Positions 17,689 to 27,006 are shown, numbered from the stretch's first letter. The stretch: 64,000 nt of DNA from Buchananella sp. 14KM1171 (GCF_041380365.1 NZ_CP159981.1:1674001-1738000); one strand, 5' to 3'. Numbers and translations: made by a program. The notes: generated by a model not told the origin, from the sequence alone.

Positions 17689-19647
17689 TCATCGGATCAG
17701 GCGCTTGACCTCGTCCGCGACGGCAGGGGTGATGGACTTGGGGCCGCCCACGAGCACGGTAAACTCCACCGCGCCCTTGCCCAGCAGCGTAACGGCCTCC
17801 GCCGGTAGCTTGGCAGGGGAGGTAAGTAGCACGATGCCGCGCTCCAGGGAGGCGAAGGCTCCCGCCGACAGGGCATCGGCGAAACCGTTGCCGGCGGCCA
17901 AAACCACGATCGGCGTGCCAGGCAGGAAGCGTTCCGCCAGCAGCACGGAGGTCTGGTAGCGGTCCGCGCCGACCACCTTGTCCTGGGTCAGGTTGCCGGC
18001 CGCGCGGGCGGCGGCACCGACGGCCGTGATGGGTGCGCCCAGTGCCTTAGCCTGCGCCAGGGTTTCGCTGGACAACTTGGCGCCGGTGGACAGCAGCAGC
18101 ACGCCGTGGTTGGCGGCCGCGATCGGGCCGGCCGACAGCGCATCGGGGTAGTTGCTGCCGTCAACCAGCATGATCTGGTTCACCTTCTGGCCGCGCCCGG
18201 TGAGGATCTTTTCGATCCGCTTGGAAACCTCAACAGCGGTGGCGGTGCGGGACGGGCCGGCCAGGCGCTCCACCTCGAAGCCGGCGCCGCGCACGGCCTC
18301 CTCAACGGCGGGGGAGATGGAGACGGTGCCACCCACCAGGATAGCCTTGCGCACGCCCCCGTCGTGGGAGAAGCGCAGGGCCTTGGCCGTCTCGGTCTCC
18401 AAGCGCTTGGAGTTGGTGAGCAGCACTGGGGCACGCAGGGCGCCAGCCAGCGGGGTGGAGGCCAACGCGTCTGCAAAGCCTTCGCCGGAGGCCAGCACCA
18501 CGTAGTCGCTCGCCCAATTGCCGGCCTCCAGTAGGGCAGCGGAGGTGGCGTAGCGGGAGGGACCAGACAGGCGGGTGAGCACGCGGGAGAAGACCTCTAC
18601 CTTTGCGGCCTCGGCGGCCTGGAACTGGTCAGAACGTGCCGGCACGAAGCGCGCGGAGACGGAGTAGCGGCCCAGGTCAGGGGACTGGAAGGAATAGGTG
18701 GCCGTGCCGTTTACCACGGCCTTGTGGCCGATCAACTCCTCGCCGGAATAGAACTCCACGTATCCTGCGGCAGCCGGCTCGACGGTGGCGGTGTAGCTGA
18801 TGGTCTCTCCAACCAGGGCGGACTGCCCTCGCAGGGACAGGGAGACCTGCTGAGCGGCCGGGAGCTGGGGGCCTACCACGAAGTGGTAGGTCTTGGTGTC
18901 GCTGGATTCCTGGCCGCCGATTCGTGCGCTAGCGGTCACGGTCAGCTTGTACTCGCCTGGCTTGGAGAAGGCCCAGTAGCTGTGGGCGTGCTGGCGGCCC
19001 AGGGAGAACTGGTTTTTGACGGTGCCTTGCTGGGAGACGTGCCACCAGATCTGGCGACCGGCGGCGAGGTCGTCAGTCAACAGGACCAGACGGAAGTCCG
19101 CAGGTCCCTCCACCTTGTCCAGGGTGAAGGTGGTTGGGGTCTCCAGCGCGCCGGCGGGAACCAGCTCGGTGGAGAAGCCGGGCCACAGGGCGGTGGGGAG
19201 CATGCCGGACTGGTGGACCAGCCAGATTGTCTCGCCGGCAGCTCCGGCGGGGGAGAAATCATTGCGTAGGGTGGTGCGGGCAACGTCGTTGATCCAGAAA
19301 CGGACGTTGTCTGCCGGGAACACCTTGCCCAGCTCGCCAGGCTGGTCCACGCGGGAGATCAGCTTGAGCTGGCCGTCCTCCAGGCGGGTGGAGATCGCAT
19401 CGGCGTGGCCGCGATCGAAGATCAGCCGACTGGTCGGGGCCGGGGCGTTGCCCTCGGTGAGGTCGCCGAGCGGGGCGGGCTGGATCGGGCCGAGCTGCGG
19501 GGCGTCGGCGGCGAGTGCGTTGTCGCCCGCTGCGGCGTCGTCCGCCAGAGCCGGCAGGGTCGCGCCCAGGGTGGCGATGGCGACGCCGACTGCCACGCCG
19601 GCTGCGGCAAAGCGCCGCCAGCCGGACACGTGAGAACTGTTACGCAT
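17689..19647 (-). CDS. surface protein: choice-of-anchor M, Ig-like and CWB2 repeats
   Basis: This is a 652-residue secreted protein. Residues 1-35 form a signal peptide (FAAAGVAVGVAIATLGATLPALA). About 60-250 is one choice-of-anchor M repeat, recognised from DRGHADAI, ALWPGFSTELV and QHAHSYWAFSKPGEYKL. About 255-345 is an Ig-like domain (SLSLRGQSALVGETISYTAT). The rest holds three CWB2-type wall-binding repeats beginning at LSGPSRYAT, RLAGPSRTAT and VGADRYQTS. CWB2 repeats fix proteins to the wall non-covalently. The gene is divergent from the operon at 19810. The shared anchor-M domain ties it to that system, where I infer it is a loosely attached partner. GGAAAGGAAA precedes the ATG. Confidence 0.93.
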   Translation of the reverse strand: MRNSSHVSGWRRFAAAGVAVGVAIATLGATLPALADDAAAGDNALAADAPQLGPIQPAPLGDLTEGNAPAPTSRLIFDRGHADAISTRLEDGQLKLISRVDQPGELGKVFPADNVRFWINDVARTTLRNDFSPAGAAGETIWLVHQSGMLPTALWPGFSTELVPAGALETPTTFTLDKVEGPADFRLVLLTDDLAAGRQIWWHVSQQGTVKNQFSLGRQHAHSYWAFSKPGEYKLTVTASARIGGQESSDTKTYHFVVGPQLPAAQQVSLSLRGQSALVGETISYTATVEPAAAGYVEFYSGEELIGHKAVVNGTATYSFQSPDLGRYSVSARFVPARSDQFQAAEAAKVEVFSRVLTRLSGPSRYATSAALLEAGNWASDYVVLASGEGFADALASTPLAGALRAPVLLTNSKRLETETAKALRFSHDGGVRKAILVGGTVSISPAVEEAVRGAGFEVERLAGPSRTATAVEVSKRIEKILTGRGQKVNQIMLVDGSNYPDALSAGPIAAANHGVLLLSTGAKLSSETLAQAKALGAPITAVGAAARAAGNLTQDKVVGADRYQTSVLLAERFLPGTPIVVLAAGNGFADALSAGAFASLERGIVLLTSPAKLPAEAVTLLGKGAVEFTVLVGGPKSITPAVADEVKRLIR

Positions 19648-19739
19648 ATTTTCCTTTCCGGGGCGGCCACAGGGACGGGGCCGCCCCAAACACGCCAAAT
19701 TGCGCGAATCTTGTGATGTTTGCGGCCGGGGGAGTCCAG

Positions 19740-19797
19740 TTGACACCCCGCGAAGCCACAGACAGGATAGTGCAGTCATATTGATAACCATTCGCAC
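19740..19797 (+). promoter_or_regulatory. promoter and Zur/Fur-like box of the anchored-repeat operon
   Basis: TTGACA (19740-19745) and CAGGAT (19763-19768) are spaced by 17 bp and point toward the operon. Just downstream, ATTGATAACCATTCGCA (19780-19796) resembles the inverted-repeat boxes of zinc-sensing Zur (and Fur), with an AT-rich core in GC-rich DNA. By my count 4 of 7 pairs of the 15-mer TGATAACCATTCGCA are symmetric. It sits between two divergent starts, so it could control both. Confidence 0.5.
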
Positions 19798-19809
19798 AAC
19801 GGTTCGTGT

Positions 19810-22509
19810 GTGAACACCCTACCTAGAAAGCCCACCGTGCCCCGCAAGGAACTATCAGTCCTGCTCACCGCCGGTGCTATCGCCATAAGCGGGCTGAGCG
19901 GCGCTATTGCTCCGCTGCCCGCCACCGCCGCACCAAACGACACCCGCACCGTCATCTCCGCCGGCCACGTGGACGTGGCCTCGCTGGTAGAGGGCGGGCG
20001 CCTGGTGACCAAGCTGAAGGACTCCACCGGGGAGTCGGGCTACCAAATGCGTGAGCTCGGGGCCGTTGTGCTTCACGTCCTGCCAGCGGCCAAGCGTACC
20101 CTGCCCGGCGGCTTCGAGTTCATCGCCCAGGAGGGCCAGGAGGTGTGGCTTTTGCCGGAGACCTCCGTCACCCACATCGTTTGGCCCGGCTGGTCCACCG
20201 AGCACATGCCGGCCGGCGCTGCCCCCGGCGGGGTGCAGTGGCGCCTGGATTCGGTGGAGGGGCCGGGGGACGTGGCCGTCTTCCAGTCCGACTTCATCGA
20301 CGGCAACACCGTCCTATGGAACACCACCGACGGGCTGGGGGAGGCCGATTCCTTCCTGATCGGCCCGGACAAACACGTCCACGGCACCTGGGTGTTCACC
20401 GCGCCCGGCGGCTACTGCCTTTCCTCCACGCGCCTGGCCACCGTCAACGGCCAGGACCAGCAGGTCACCTCCACCCTCGCCTTCGCGGTGGGGGACGTCG
20501 ACCCGCTCAGCGTGACCTGCCAGGTGGACGACGCTCCCACCGCCGCCCCCAGCCAGGATTCCCCGCCCTCCGGCGAGCCTGGTGGGACGACGACGCCCGG
20601 CGAGCCGAGCCAGAGCGCGCCGCCCTCCGGTCAGCCCTCCGGTCAGCCCTCCGGCCAGCCCTCCGGCCAGCCGTCTGCGCAGCCCTCGGTGAGCGCGCCG
20701 GCGCAGCCCGCGCCCAGCGCGTCCGCCGCGCCCTCAGGCTCGGCCGCGCCGTCGGTCTCCGCCGCCCCTAGCGTTTCTGCCGCCCCGTCTGGTTCGGCAG
20801 CGCCGTCGGTCAGCTCCGCCCCGTCGGCCTCCGCCGCCTCCTCGGCCTCTCCCGTTCCCTCCCTGGACGTCCCGGGCTGGCCCTCCGCGCCCGCCCCGAG
20901 CGCCAGCGCACCCGCGGTGTGGCGCGTGCCCAACCGCTACGTCAACGCCGCCGGCGCCACCGTGCTCAACGACGGGCACGTGGACGTGGCCTCCACGCTG
21001 GAAAACGGGCGCCTGGTCACCTGGATCAAGGACACGACCACCGGCGGGGAGCCCATCTGGCGCGACCCGGCCAAGACGATCCTGCAGGCCCTGCCCGCCT
21101 CCCAGGTGCGCCTGCCCCACAACTCCAAGTGGAGCTTCATCGGCGCCGGCGGCGCCCCGGTCTACCTGCTGCCCCAGAAGCAGCGCGACGGGATCCTGTG
21201 GCCGGGCTGGTCCACCGAGCACATCGACGCGGCGGCCACCACCGGCGGCATCGGCTGGCGCCTAGTGAGCGCCACCGGCCCGGGGCACGTCAGCGTCTTC
21301 GACACGGACACCTTCGGTAACCCGCGCGTCTACTTCGCCACCGCAGACGGCGTGGGGCAGGCCGACTACACGGTCATCCCCAAGCGCACCCACGCGCACG
21401 GCTCGTGGGCGTTCACCGCGCCGGGCCTGTACTGCCTGACCATGCAGCGCGCCGCGCAGCTGCCCGGCGGTGCCACGGTGTCCTCCGACTTCACCCTGGC
21501 CCTGGCCGTGGGGGAGGCGGACGTCAGCCGCCTGAACCCGGCAGCCTGCGCCCCGCGTGGGGGAGCCGCCCCGCCGCCGGTGGCCCCGCCCGCCGCGCCG
21601 CGCCCGGCCGTCCCGAGCGCCACCCCCTCGCCCTCCACCAGCGCGCATGCCTGCACCACACGCCTTCACGTCCTGGATAGCGGTCACATCGACTACGCCA
21701 CGCGCCTGGTGGGCGGCGGCGTCGAGTCCCTGCTGGGGGACGACACCGGCGGCCCCAAGGTCTACCGCGAGCCCGCCGGCACGATCCTGTGGCTCAAGCC
21801 CGGCAGCGAGGTCACCCTGCCCGCAGGCTTCGGCGCGGTGGGCGTCCCCGGCACCACGGTCTGGCAGATTCCCCAGACCCAGCACCCGGCCTTGATCTGG
21901 CTGGGCTGGTCCACCGAGGCCCTCACCAGCGCCAACGCGCGCGGCTCCGTCACCTGGACCATCAACTCCGTGGAGGGACCGGGCACCGTGCGCGTGTTCC
22001 TCTCCGGCGCCTTCGGGGGAGTACAGGAGATGGTGTTCAACAACGGTGGCGGCTACCAGATCCCGCTGGGCGTGCACGCCCACGCCAACTGGGCATTCAG
22101 CGCCCCGGGCGTCTACAAGATCAACTCCACCCAGACCGTGCAGCTGGCCAGCGGCGCCACCGCCTCAGACACCGAGACCATGACCATCGCGGTCGGGGAC
22201 GTGGACATCGACAAGATCGCCACCACCTCCAACTGCGCCGCCCCCGTCGGCGCCGTGGCGGCACCGGACTCCGCCCCCACCCTGCGCGCGGCCACCCAGG
22301 CGCGTGCCGTCGCCGCCGGCGTGGCCGGGCTGATGAAGGCTGCCGCCGCGCCCACACCGGCCGGTAGCCAGGCGGCCGGGCCCAACCGGGCGGCCGCTGC
22401 GGCAGCGTCGGCCCCCATCGACCCGCGCCCAGTGCCGTTGCTGGCCACCCTGGGCGGTCTGCTGGCGCTCGCTGCGTCCGGCCTGGGACTGGCGAGGTGG
22501 CGCGCGTGA
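19810..22509 (+). CDS. surface protein with three choice-of-anchor M repeats
   Basis: This is the first gene of the operon, 899 residues. A signal peptide (about 14-42) is followed by three repeats of the actinobacterial surface-anchored domain. They begin at SAGHVDVASL, NDGHVDVAST and DSGHIDYATR, and each ends with an H-x-H phrase (KHVHGTWVF, THAHGSWAF, VHAHANWAF). Linkers of Pro/Ser/Ala/Gln (SGQPSGQPSG) separate repeats 1 and 2. A C-terminal hydrophobic helix (PLLATLGGLLALAASGLGLARWRA) with a basic end anchors it to the membrane. The linkers should let the repeats reach through the wall. The family co-occurs with a metal-type ABC transporter. The last codons overlap the next gene. A start at GTG 19837 is also possible. 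Confidence 0.92.
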   Translation: MNTLPRKPTVPRKELSVLLTAGAIAISGLSGAIAPLPATAAPNDTRTVISAGHVDVASLVEGGRLVTKLKDSTGESGYQMRELGAVVLHVLPAAKRTLPGGFEFIAQEGQEVWLLPETSVTHIVWPGWSTEHMPAGAAPGGVQWRLDSVEGPGDVAVFQSDFIDGNTVLWNTTDGLGEADSFLIGPDKHVHGTWVFTAPGGYCLSSTRLATVNGQDQQVTSTLAFAVGDVDPLSVTCQVDDAPTAAPSQDSPPSGEPGGTTTPGEPSQSAPPSGQPSGQPSGQPSGQPSAQPSVSAPAQPAPSASAAPSGSAAPSVSAAPSVSAAPSGSAAPSVSSAPSASAASSASPVPSLDVPGWPSAPAPSASAPAVWRVPNRYVNAAGATVLNDGHVDVASTLENGRLVTWIKDTTTGGEPIWRDPAKTILQALPASQVRLPHNSKWSFIGAGGAPVYLLPQKQRDGILWPGWSTEHIDAAATTGGIGWRLVSATGPGHVSVFDTDTFGNPRVYFATADGVGQADYTVIPKRTHAHGSWAFTAPGLYCLTMQRAAQLPGGATVSSDFTLALAVGEADVSRLNPAACAPRGGAAPPPVAPPAAPRPAVPSATPSPSTSAHACTTRLHVLDSGHIDYATRLVGGGVESLLGDDTGGPKVYREPAGTILWLKPGSEVTLPAGFGAVGVPGTTVWQIPQTQHPALIWLGWSTEALTSANARGSVTWTINSVEGPGTVRVFLSGAFGGVQEMVFNNGGGYQIPLGVHAHANWAFSAPGVYKINSTQTVQLASGATASDTETMTIAVGDVDIDKIATTSNCAAPVGAVAAPDSAPTLRAATQARAVAAGVAGLMKAAAAPTPAGSQAAGPNRAAAAAASAPIDPRPVPLLATLGGLLALAASGLGLARWRA

Positions 22510-24071
22510 AGGCCGCCTCCCGCCTGGCCGCGCTTGCCGGCCTGACCGCGCTCGCGCTGAGCGGCTGCGTCCACAAGCCCGCCCTGCCCGCCGACTCCCC
22601 GAAGGTCGGCGTGGTCACCACGACCACGATCCTGGCCGACGTCGTCCGCAACGTGGGCGGCGAACGGGTAGACGTGGTCTCGCTGGTACCGGACGGCGCC
22701 GACCCGCACTCCTACGAACCCACCCTGCGCGACGCCCGCAACGTGGTCTACGCCGAGGCCGCCTTCTCCAACTACGCCATGCTGGAGGAGGCCAGCGTCA
22801 TCAAGACCCTGGACGCCAACATCCGGCCCGGTGTGCCCAACGTGGCGCTGGCGGAGGAGTCCATCAAGTACGCCGCAGAGATCATCCCGCTGGTGGAGAA
22901 CGTCAACCTGGACACCATCTGGCTGGGGCTGCGCGCCGCCGGCACCGGGCGCGAGCGCGGCGCCAACCGCACCAGCGAGGTGCGCCTCAGCGCCATCGCC
23001 GCCACCGGGCCGGGCCACGTCTACGGCTACCTGACCGGCACGTTCGGCTACACCGAGGTCTACTTCAACTCCGCCGACGGCTTCGACGCCACCACCGGCT
23101 ACAAGCAGGACACCGCCACCCTGCCGGCCGGGGCGCACACCCACCTGTCGTGGGCGTTCAGCCAGCCCGGCATCTACACCCTCACCCTGGCCGCCTCCCT
23201 GCAGGTGGACCAGACCTCCAAGCCCGTCCAGCTGGGGCAGGCCACCTACACCTTCGCGGTGGGCGTGGACCCGGCGCAGGCGAACATGCCCGGCGCCCAG
23301 CTGCTCAGCGAGGGCCACGCCGACCTCTCGGTGGACGTGGACGCCGGGGGACTGGGGATCGTCTACGACCCCACCGGCGGCGGCGAGCACTCCCAGGAGC
23401 CGCTGGACCCGGCCCGGGCCGTGATCGTGGTGCCGCCCAAAGCGCTGGCCGAGATCCCCGCCGGCAGCCAGTTCCGGTTCCTGGGCAAGCCCGGCCAGGA
23501 CGTCTACCAGCTGCCGCAGGCCGTGCTGGGCAAGCACGTGCACGGCGAGATCGACCCGCACCTGTGGCACAACCCGCGCAACGTCATGGCCTACGCCCAG
23601 CTGATCCGTGACACCCTGATCGGGGTGGACCCGGCCGGGGCGGCCCACTACATGCGCAACACCGCCACCTACCTGGCCCAGCTGGAGCAGGTGGACGCCG
23701 ACGTGCGCGCCCTCGTAGAGCAGATCCCGCCCGCCCGGCGCCAGCTCATCACCACCCACGACGCCTTCGGCTACCTGGCCAAGGCCTACGGCCTGCAGGT
23801 GGCGGGCTTTGTCACCCCAAACCCGGCGGTGGAGGAGTCCCTGGCCCAGCGCCGCAAGCTGAGCGAGACCATCCGCACCCTGCACGTCCCGGCCGTGTTC
23901 CTGGAACCCAACCTGGCCGCCCGCGCCTCCACCCTCACCGAGGTGGCGGCCGAGCAGGGCGTGCAGGTCTGCCCGCTTTACGGGGACACCCTGGACGCGC
24001 AAGTAGCTAGCTACATAGACCTGATGCGCTTCAACGCGCAGTCGCTGCGCCGCTGCCTGGCGGAGAACTAA
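22506..24071 (+). CDS. anchored-repeat ABC transporter substrate-binding lipoprotein
   Basis: This is a ZnuA/TroA-like metal-binding lipoprotein of 521 residues. The lipobox LSGC (Cys21) gives membrane attachment. The four metal ligands of the family are kept: His68 in ADPHSYEP, His352 in DPHLWHNP, His418 in TTHDAFGYL and Asp494 in YGDTLD. Between the first and second ligands lie about 215 residues of choice-of-anchor M material in unusual order. A C-terminal half repeat comes first (GPGHVYGYL through HTHLSWAFSQPG), then an N-terminal half repeat (SEGHADLSVD through FLGKPGQDVYQLPQ). Zinc or manganese is the likely ligand by family. GTG 22506 overlaps the previous stop. GTG 22497 is an alternative. 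Confidence 0.93.
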   Translation: MKAASRLAALAGLTALALSGCVHKPALPADSPKVGVVTTTTILADVVRNVGGERVDVVSLVPDGADPHSYEPTLRDARNVVYAEAAFSNYAMLEEASVIKTLDANIRPGVPNVALAEESIKYAAEIIPLVENVNLDTIWLGLRAAGTGRERGANRTSEVRLSAIAATGPGHVYGYLTGTFGYTEVYFNSADGFDATTGYKQDTATLPAGAHTHLSWAFSQPGIYTLTLAASLQVDQTSKPVQLGQATYTFAVGVDPAQANMPGAQLLSEGHADLSVDVDAGGLGIVYDPTGGGEHSQEPLDPARAVIVVPPKALAEIPAGSQFRFLGKPGQDVYQLPQAVLGKHVHGEIDPHLWHNPRNVMAYAQLIRDTLIGVDPAGAAHYMRNTATYLAQLEQVDADVRALVEQIPPARRQLITTHDAFGYLAKAYGLQVAGFVTPNPAVEESLAQRRKLSETIRTLHVPAVFLEPNLAARASTLTEVAAEQGVQVCPLYGDTLDAQVASYIDLMRFNAQSLRRCLAEN

Positions 24072-24083
24072 GGAGTTAAGACC

Positions 24084-25223
24084 ATGAAGAAGCTGACCCG
24101 CCTGGGCGCCTGGGTTGCCGGCGCCGCCCTGCCCCTCCTGGCCGTGCTGGCCCCCGCCGCCGCGCCCGCCGCGCCCGCCGCGCCGCTGCCCGCCGCGCAG
24201 CCCGGGGCCGCAGAGTCTGCCGCCCTCCCCGTCGCCCTCCCCGTCGCGCCGGAGGCGGACCCGAGCGAGGACCCGAACCTGACCCAGCAGCTGGGCGACC
24301 TGGCCATCGCCACCGACCAGCGCACGCTGGACATCGGGCACGTGGACATGGGCCCCAAGTTCGCTGACGGCCAGTGGCGCCTGATGATCCACGACGACCT
24401 GGCCCGCCTGGAGCAGGGCGCGGCCTCCGTGTGGCGCTACCCGGACAACACGGTGCTGCGCGTAGCGGACGCCGGCAAGCTGCCCGTGCCCGCAGACCCG
24501 GCCTACGAGTTCGTGGGCGCCCCGGCAGGCAGTGACGTCTGGGTCATCCCCCAGACCCAGAACCCGCAGGTGGTGTGGCTGGGCTGGAACACCCAGGACC
24601 CGCAGGTGATGGAACGCATCGACCGGGGCGTAACCATGAGCCTGCAGCGCGTGCAGGGCCCCGGTGTGATGACCATGTACCTGCAGTCCGGCTCCTTCGG
24701 TGAACCCCAGCTGCTGTGGGATTCGCGCGTCACCGAACCGCAGTCGATCTGGGTGGACGTCAACACCCACACCCACTCCAACTGGGTCTTCACCGCGCCG
24801 GGCGTCTACCTGGCCGAGGTCAAGGTGGCCGCCGACCTGATCGACGGCTCCACCGTGGAGGACGTGCAGGTGCTGCGCTTCGCGGTGGGGGACGCCACCA
24901 CCGACGCCGACGCCCTGGCCGTCCAGCTTCCCGGCGCCGCGCCCTCCGTCGAGGCCAGCACTAATGGGGACGACGCTGCCGCGCCCGCAGATTCCCCCAC
25001 GCAGGCCGCACTGCCCGCCGACGCCGCAGGCTCGGGCCTGGTGGTGGTCCTGTACGTTGCCATCGCCGTGGTGGCCCTGGCGCTCGTGGTGGGCGTGGTC
25101 CTCACCCTGGTGCGCTCCAACCGGGCCCGCCAGCGCGAGGGAATGGAACGCGCCCGCGCCTCCAAGCAGGCCGCAGGCCAGGACGACGCCGCCCAGCGCG
25201 GCAGCGGGCAGGAGAACAAGTGA
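24084..25223 (+). CDS. anchored-repeat wall-associated protein, single repeat
   Basis: This 379-residue membrane-anchored protein has a signal peptide (about 6-33) and an Ala/Pro-rich spacer. It has one choice-of-anchor M repeat beginning DIGHVDMGPK and ending THTHSNWVFTAPGVYLA. A second linker follows, then a C-terminal helix (VVVLYVAIAVVALALVVGVV) and a charged tail. It matches the ABC transporter-associated repeat protein that accompanies this transporter type. AAGGAG lies seven bases before the ATG. The stop overlaps the ATPase start by four bases. The linker contains a variant GGGGACGACGCTGCCG word (about 24966). Confidence 0.92.
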   Translation: MKKLTRLGAWVAGAALPLLAVLAPAAAPAAPAAPLPAAQPGAAESAALPVALPVAPEADPSEDPNLTQQLGDLAIATDQRTLDIGHVDMGPKFADGQWRLMIHDDLARLEQGAASVWRYPDNTVLRVADAGKLPVPADPAYEFVGAPAGSDVWVIPQTQNPQVVWLGWNTQDPQVMERIDRGVTMSLQRVQGPGVMTMYLQSGSFGEPQLLWDSRVTEPQSIWVDVNTHTHSNWVFTAPGVYLAEVKVAADLIDGSTVEDVQVLRFAVGDATTDADALAVQLPGAAPSVEASTNGDDAAAPADSPTQAALPADAAGSGLVVVLYVAIAVVALALVVGVVLTLVRSNRARQREGMERARASKQAAGQDDAAQRGSGQENK

Positions 25224-26095
25224 GCCAGGCGGTAGTAGGGGGCGCTAGGGCGGCAACGTCGGCCAACCGCGCCCAGGCGGCGGCGCAGGCCTCCACGGAG
25301 AAGGCGCCGGCGGGGACGTCGTGCCTGCACCAGCCGGGCAAGGCGGCCACGCTAGAGGTGAGCGGCCTGGCCGTGGACCTGGGCGGGCGGCGCGTGCTCA
25401 CCGACGTCAACCTGGACGTGCGGTGCGGCGAACTGACCGCGCTAATCGGCCCGAACGGGGCCGGCAAGACCACCCTGCTGCGCTCCGTGCTGGGCCTGCA
25501 GGCCGCAGCCGAGGGCAGCGTGCGCGTGGAGGGCAAGCGCGTCTCGCCCGGCAAGGTGGCCATCGGCTACGTGCCCCAGCGCCACGAGTTCGCCTGGGAC
25601 TTCCCGCTCTCCGTGGCCCAGGTGGTGCTCACCGGGCTGACCGGGAAGCTGGGTTGGCTGCGCCGCGCCCGCGCCGAGCACTGGCAGGCCGTCTACGAGG
25701 CCCTGGAGCGCGTGCAGATGGACCACCTGGCCACCAGGCCCGTCGGGCAGCTCAGCGGCGGCCAGCGCCAGCGCGTCCTGGTGGCCAGGGCGCTAGCCCT
25801 AGCCCCCGCCCTGCTGCTGCTGGACGAGCCCTTCACCGGCCTGGACATGCCCACGCAGGAACTGCTCTCCGCACTATTCGTGGAGCTGGCCCACGAGGGA
25901 CGCGCCGTCCTGATGACCACCCACGACCTGCTGGGGGCAATGGACAGCGCCGATCGAGTGATCCTGCTCAACCGCACCGTGGTGGCCGACGCGCCGCCTG
26001 CACAGCTCGCCCAGAACGCCGGTGCCTGGGTGGAAACCTTTGGCGTGAGTCAGGACTCCGCCCTAGTACGCATGATGAAGGTGGCGTTGAAGTGA
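25220..26095 (+). CDS. anchored-repeat ABC transporter ATPase
   Basis: This 291-residue ATPase is of the ZnuC/MntB type and energises import through the following permease. It shows Walker A GPNGAGKTT (77-85), Q-loop VPQRHEF, signature LSGGQRQR, Walker B LLLLDEP, D-loop GLD and switch His in TTHDL. Residues 1-45 are a low-complexity N-terminal tail not usual in the family. They are encoded by DNA containing an exact AACGTCGGCC word (25255-25264), which suggests that the repeat entered the reading frame or that the true start is further in. GTGA overlaps the previous stop. Confidence 0.94.
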   Translation: MSQAVVGGARAATSANRAQAAAQASTEKAPAGTSCLHQPGKAATLEVSGLAVDLGGRRVLTDVNLDVRCGELTALIGPNGAGKTTLLRSVLGLQAAAEGSVRVEGKRVSPGKVAIGYVPQRHEFAWDFPLSVAQVVLTGLTGKLGWLRRARAEHWQAVYEALERVQMDHLATRPVGQLSGGQRQRVLVARALALAPALLLLDEPFTGLDMPTQELLSALFVELAHEGRAVLMTTHDLLGAMDSADRVILLNRTVVADAPPAQLAQNAGAWVETFGVSQDSALVRMMKVALK

Positions 26096-27006
26096 ACCCG
26101 CTCGATTTCTTTGCTGACCTGTTCAACCCCAACCTGGCTTTCCTCCCCAAAGCACTGGCCGTAGCCATGATGAGCTCCCTGGTCTGCGGAGTGGTGGGCA
26201 CCTACGTGGTCCTGCGAGGGATGGCCTTCATCGGTGACGCCGTGGCCCACGCCGTCTTCCCCGGGCTTGCAGTGGCATTCGTGGTGGGCGGCAACCTGGT
26301 GCTGGGCGGCACCGTGGCCGGTGTGCTCACCGCAGTGTTGGTGGCCGTACTGTCGTACAACCGTCGGCTGAAAGAGGACTCGGTCATTGGCATCCTCTTC
26401 GTGGCCGCCTTCGCGCTCGGCGTGGTCATCATCTCCCAGGCCCCCGGCTACGCCGGTTCCCTGCAGAGCTTCCTGTTCGGCTCCATCACCGGCATCCCCA
26501 CCGAGGACCTCTACGTGGTGGGCGGCACCGGGCTGGCGATCCTGCTGCTCCTGTGGGTCTTCCACAAGGAGCTGGTCACCGTCTCCCTGGACCGCGAGTC
26601 CGCGCGCGCCCTGGGCCTGCCCGTGTTCTGGCTGGACCTGCTGCTCTACGTGCTCGTCACCCTCGCCGTGGTGATCTCCATCCAGACGATCGGCAACATC
26701 CTGGTGCTGGCACTACTGGTAACCCCGGCCGCCACGGCGCGCCTGCTCACCGACAAGCTGGGCACGATGATGCTGCTGGCCCCGGCTGTGGGCGTACTGA
26801 GCGCATTCGTAGGCCTCTACTTGTCCTGGTCCTTTGATCTGCCCACCGGCGGCACCGTGGTACTGGTCCTGTCCGGCTTCTTCCTGCTGGCCTGGCTGTT
26901 CGCGCCCCGCCAGGGGGTGCTCACCGCCCGCCTGCGCTCCCACACGGAGGCCGCCGAGCGGGCCGGCATGCGCCCCGTGGCCCAGGCCAGCGAGGTGCGC
27001 GCGTGA
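26092..27006 (+). CDS. anchored-repeat ABC transporter permease
   Basis: This 304-residue polytopic inner-membrane permease belongs to the ABC-3 (ZnuB/MntC) family. The hydrophobic helices are clear. The family phrases YVVLRGMAFIGDAVAHAVFPG and LLYVLVTLAVVISIQTIGNILVLALLVTPAATARLL contain the EAA-like contact region for the ATPase. GTG 26092 overlaps the ATPase stop. It completes the transporter encoded by the solute-binding, ATPase and permease genes in this operon. Confidence 0.95.
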   Translation: MNPLDFFADLFNPNLAFLPKALAVAMMSSLVCGVVGTYVVLRGMAFIGDAVAHAVFPGLAVAFVVGGNLVLGGTVAGVLTAVLVAVLSYNRRLKEDSVIGILFVAAFALGVVIISQAPGYAGSLQSFLFGSITGIPTEDLYVVGGTGLAILLLLWVFHKELVTVSLDRESARALGLPVFWLDLLLYVLVTLAVVISIQTIGNILVLALLVTPAATARLLTDKLGTMMLLAPAVGVLSAFVGLYLSWSFDLPTGGTVVLVLSGFFLLAWLFAPRQGVLTARLRSHTEAAERAGMRPVAQASEVRA

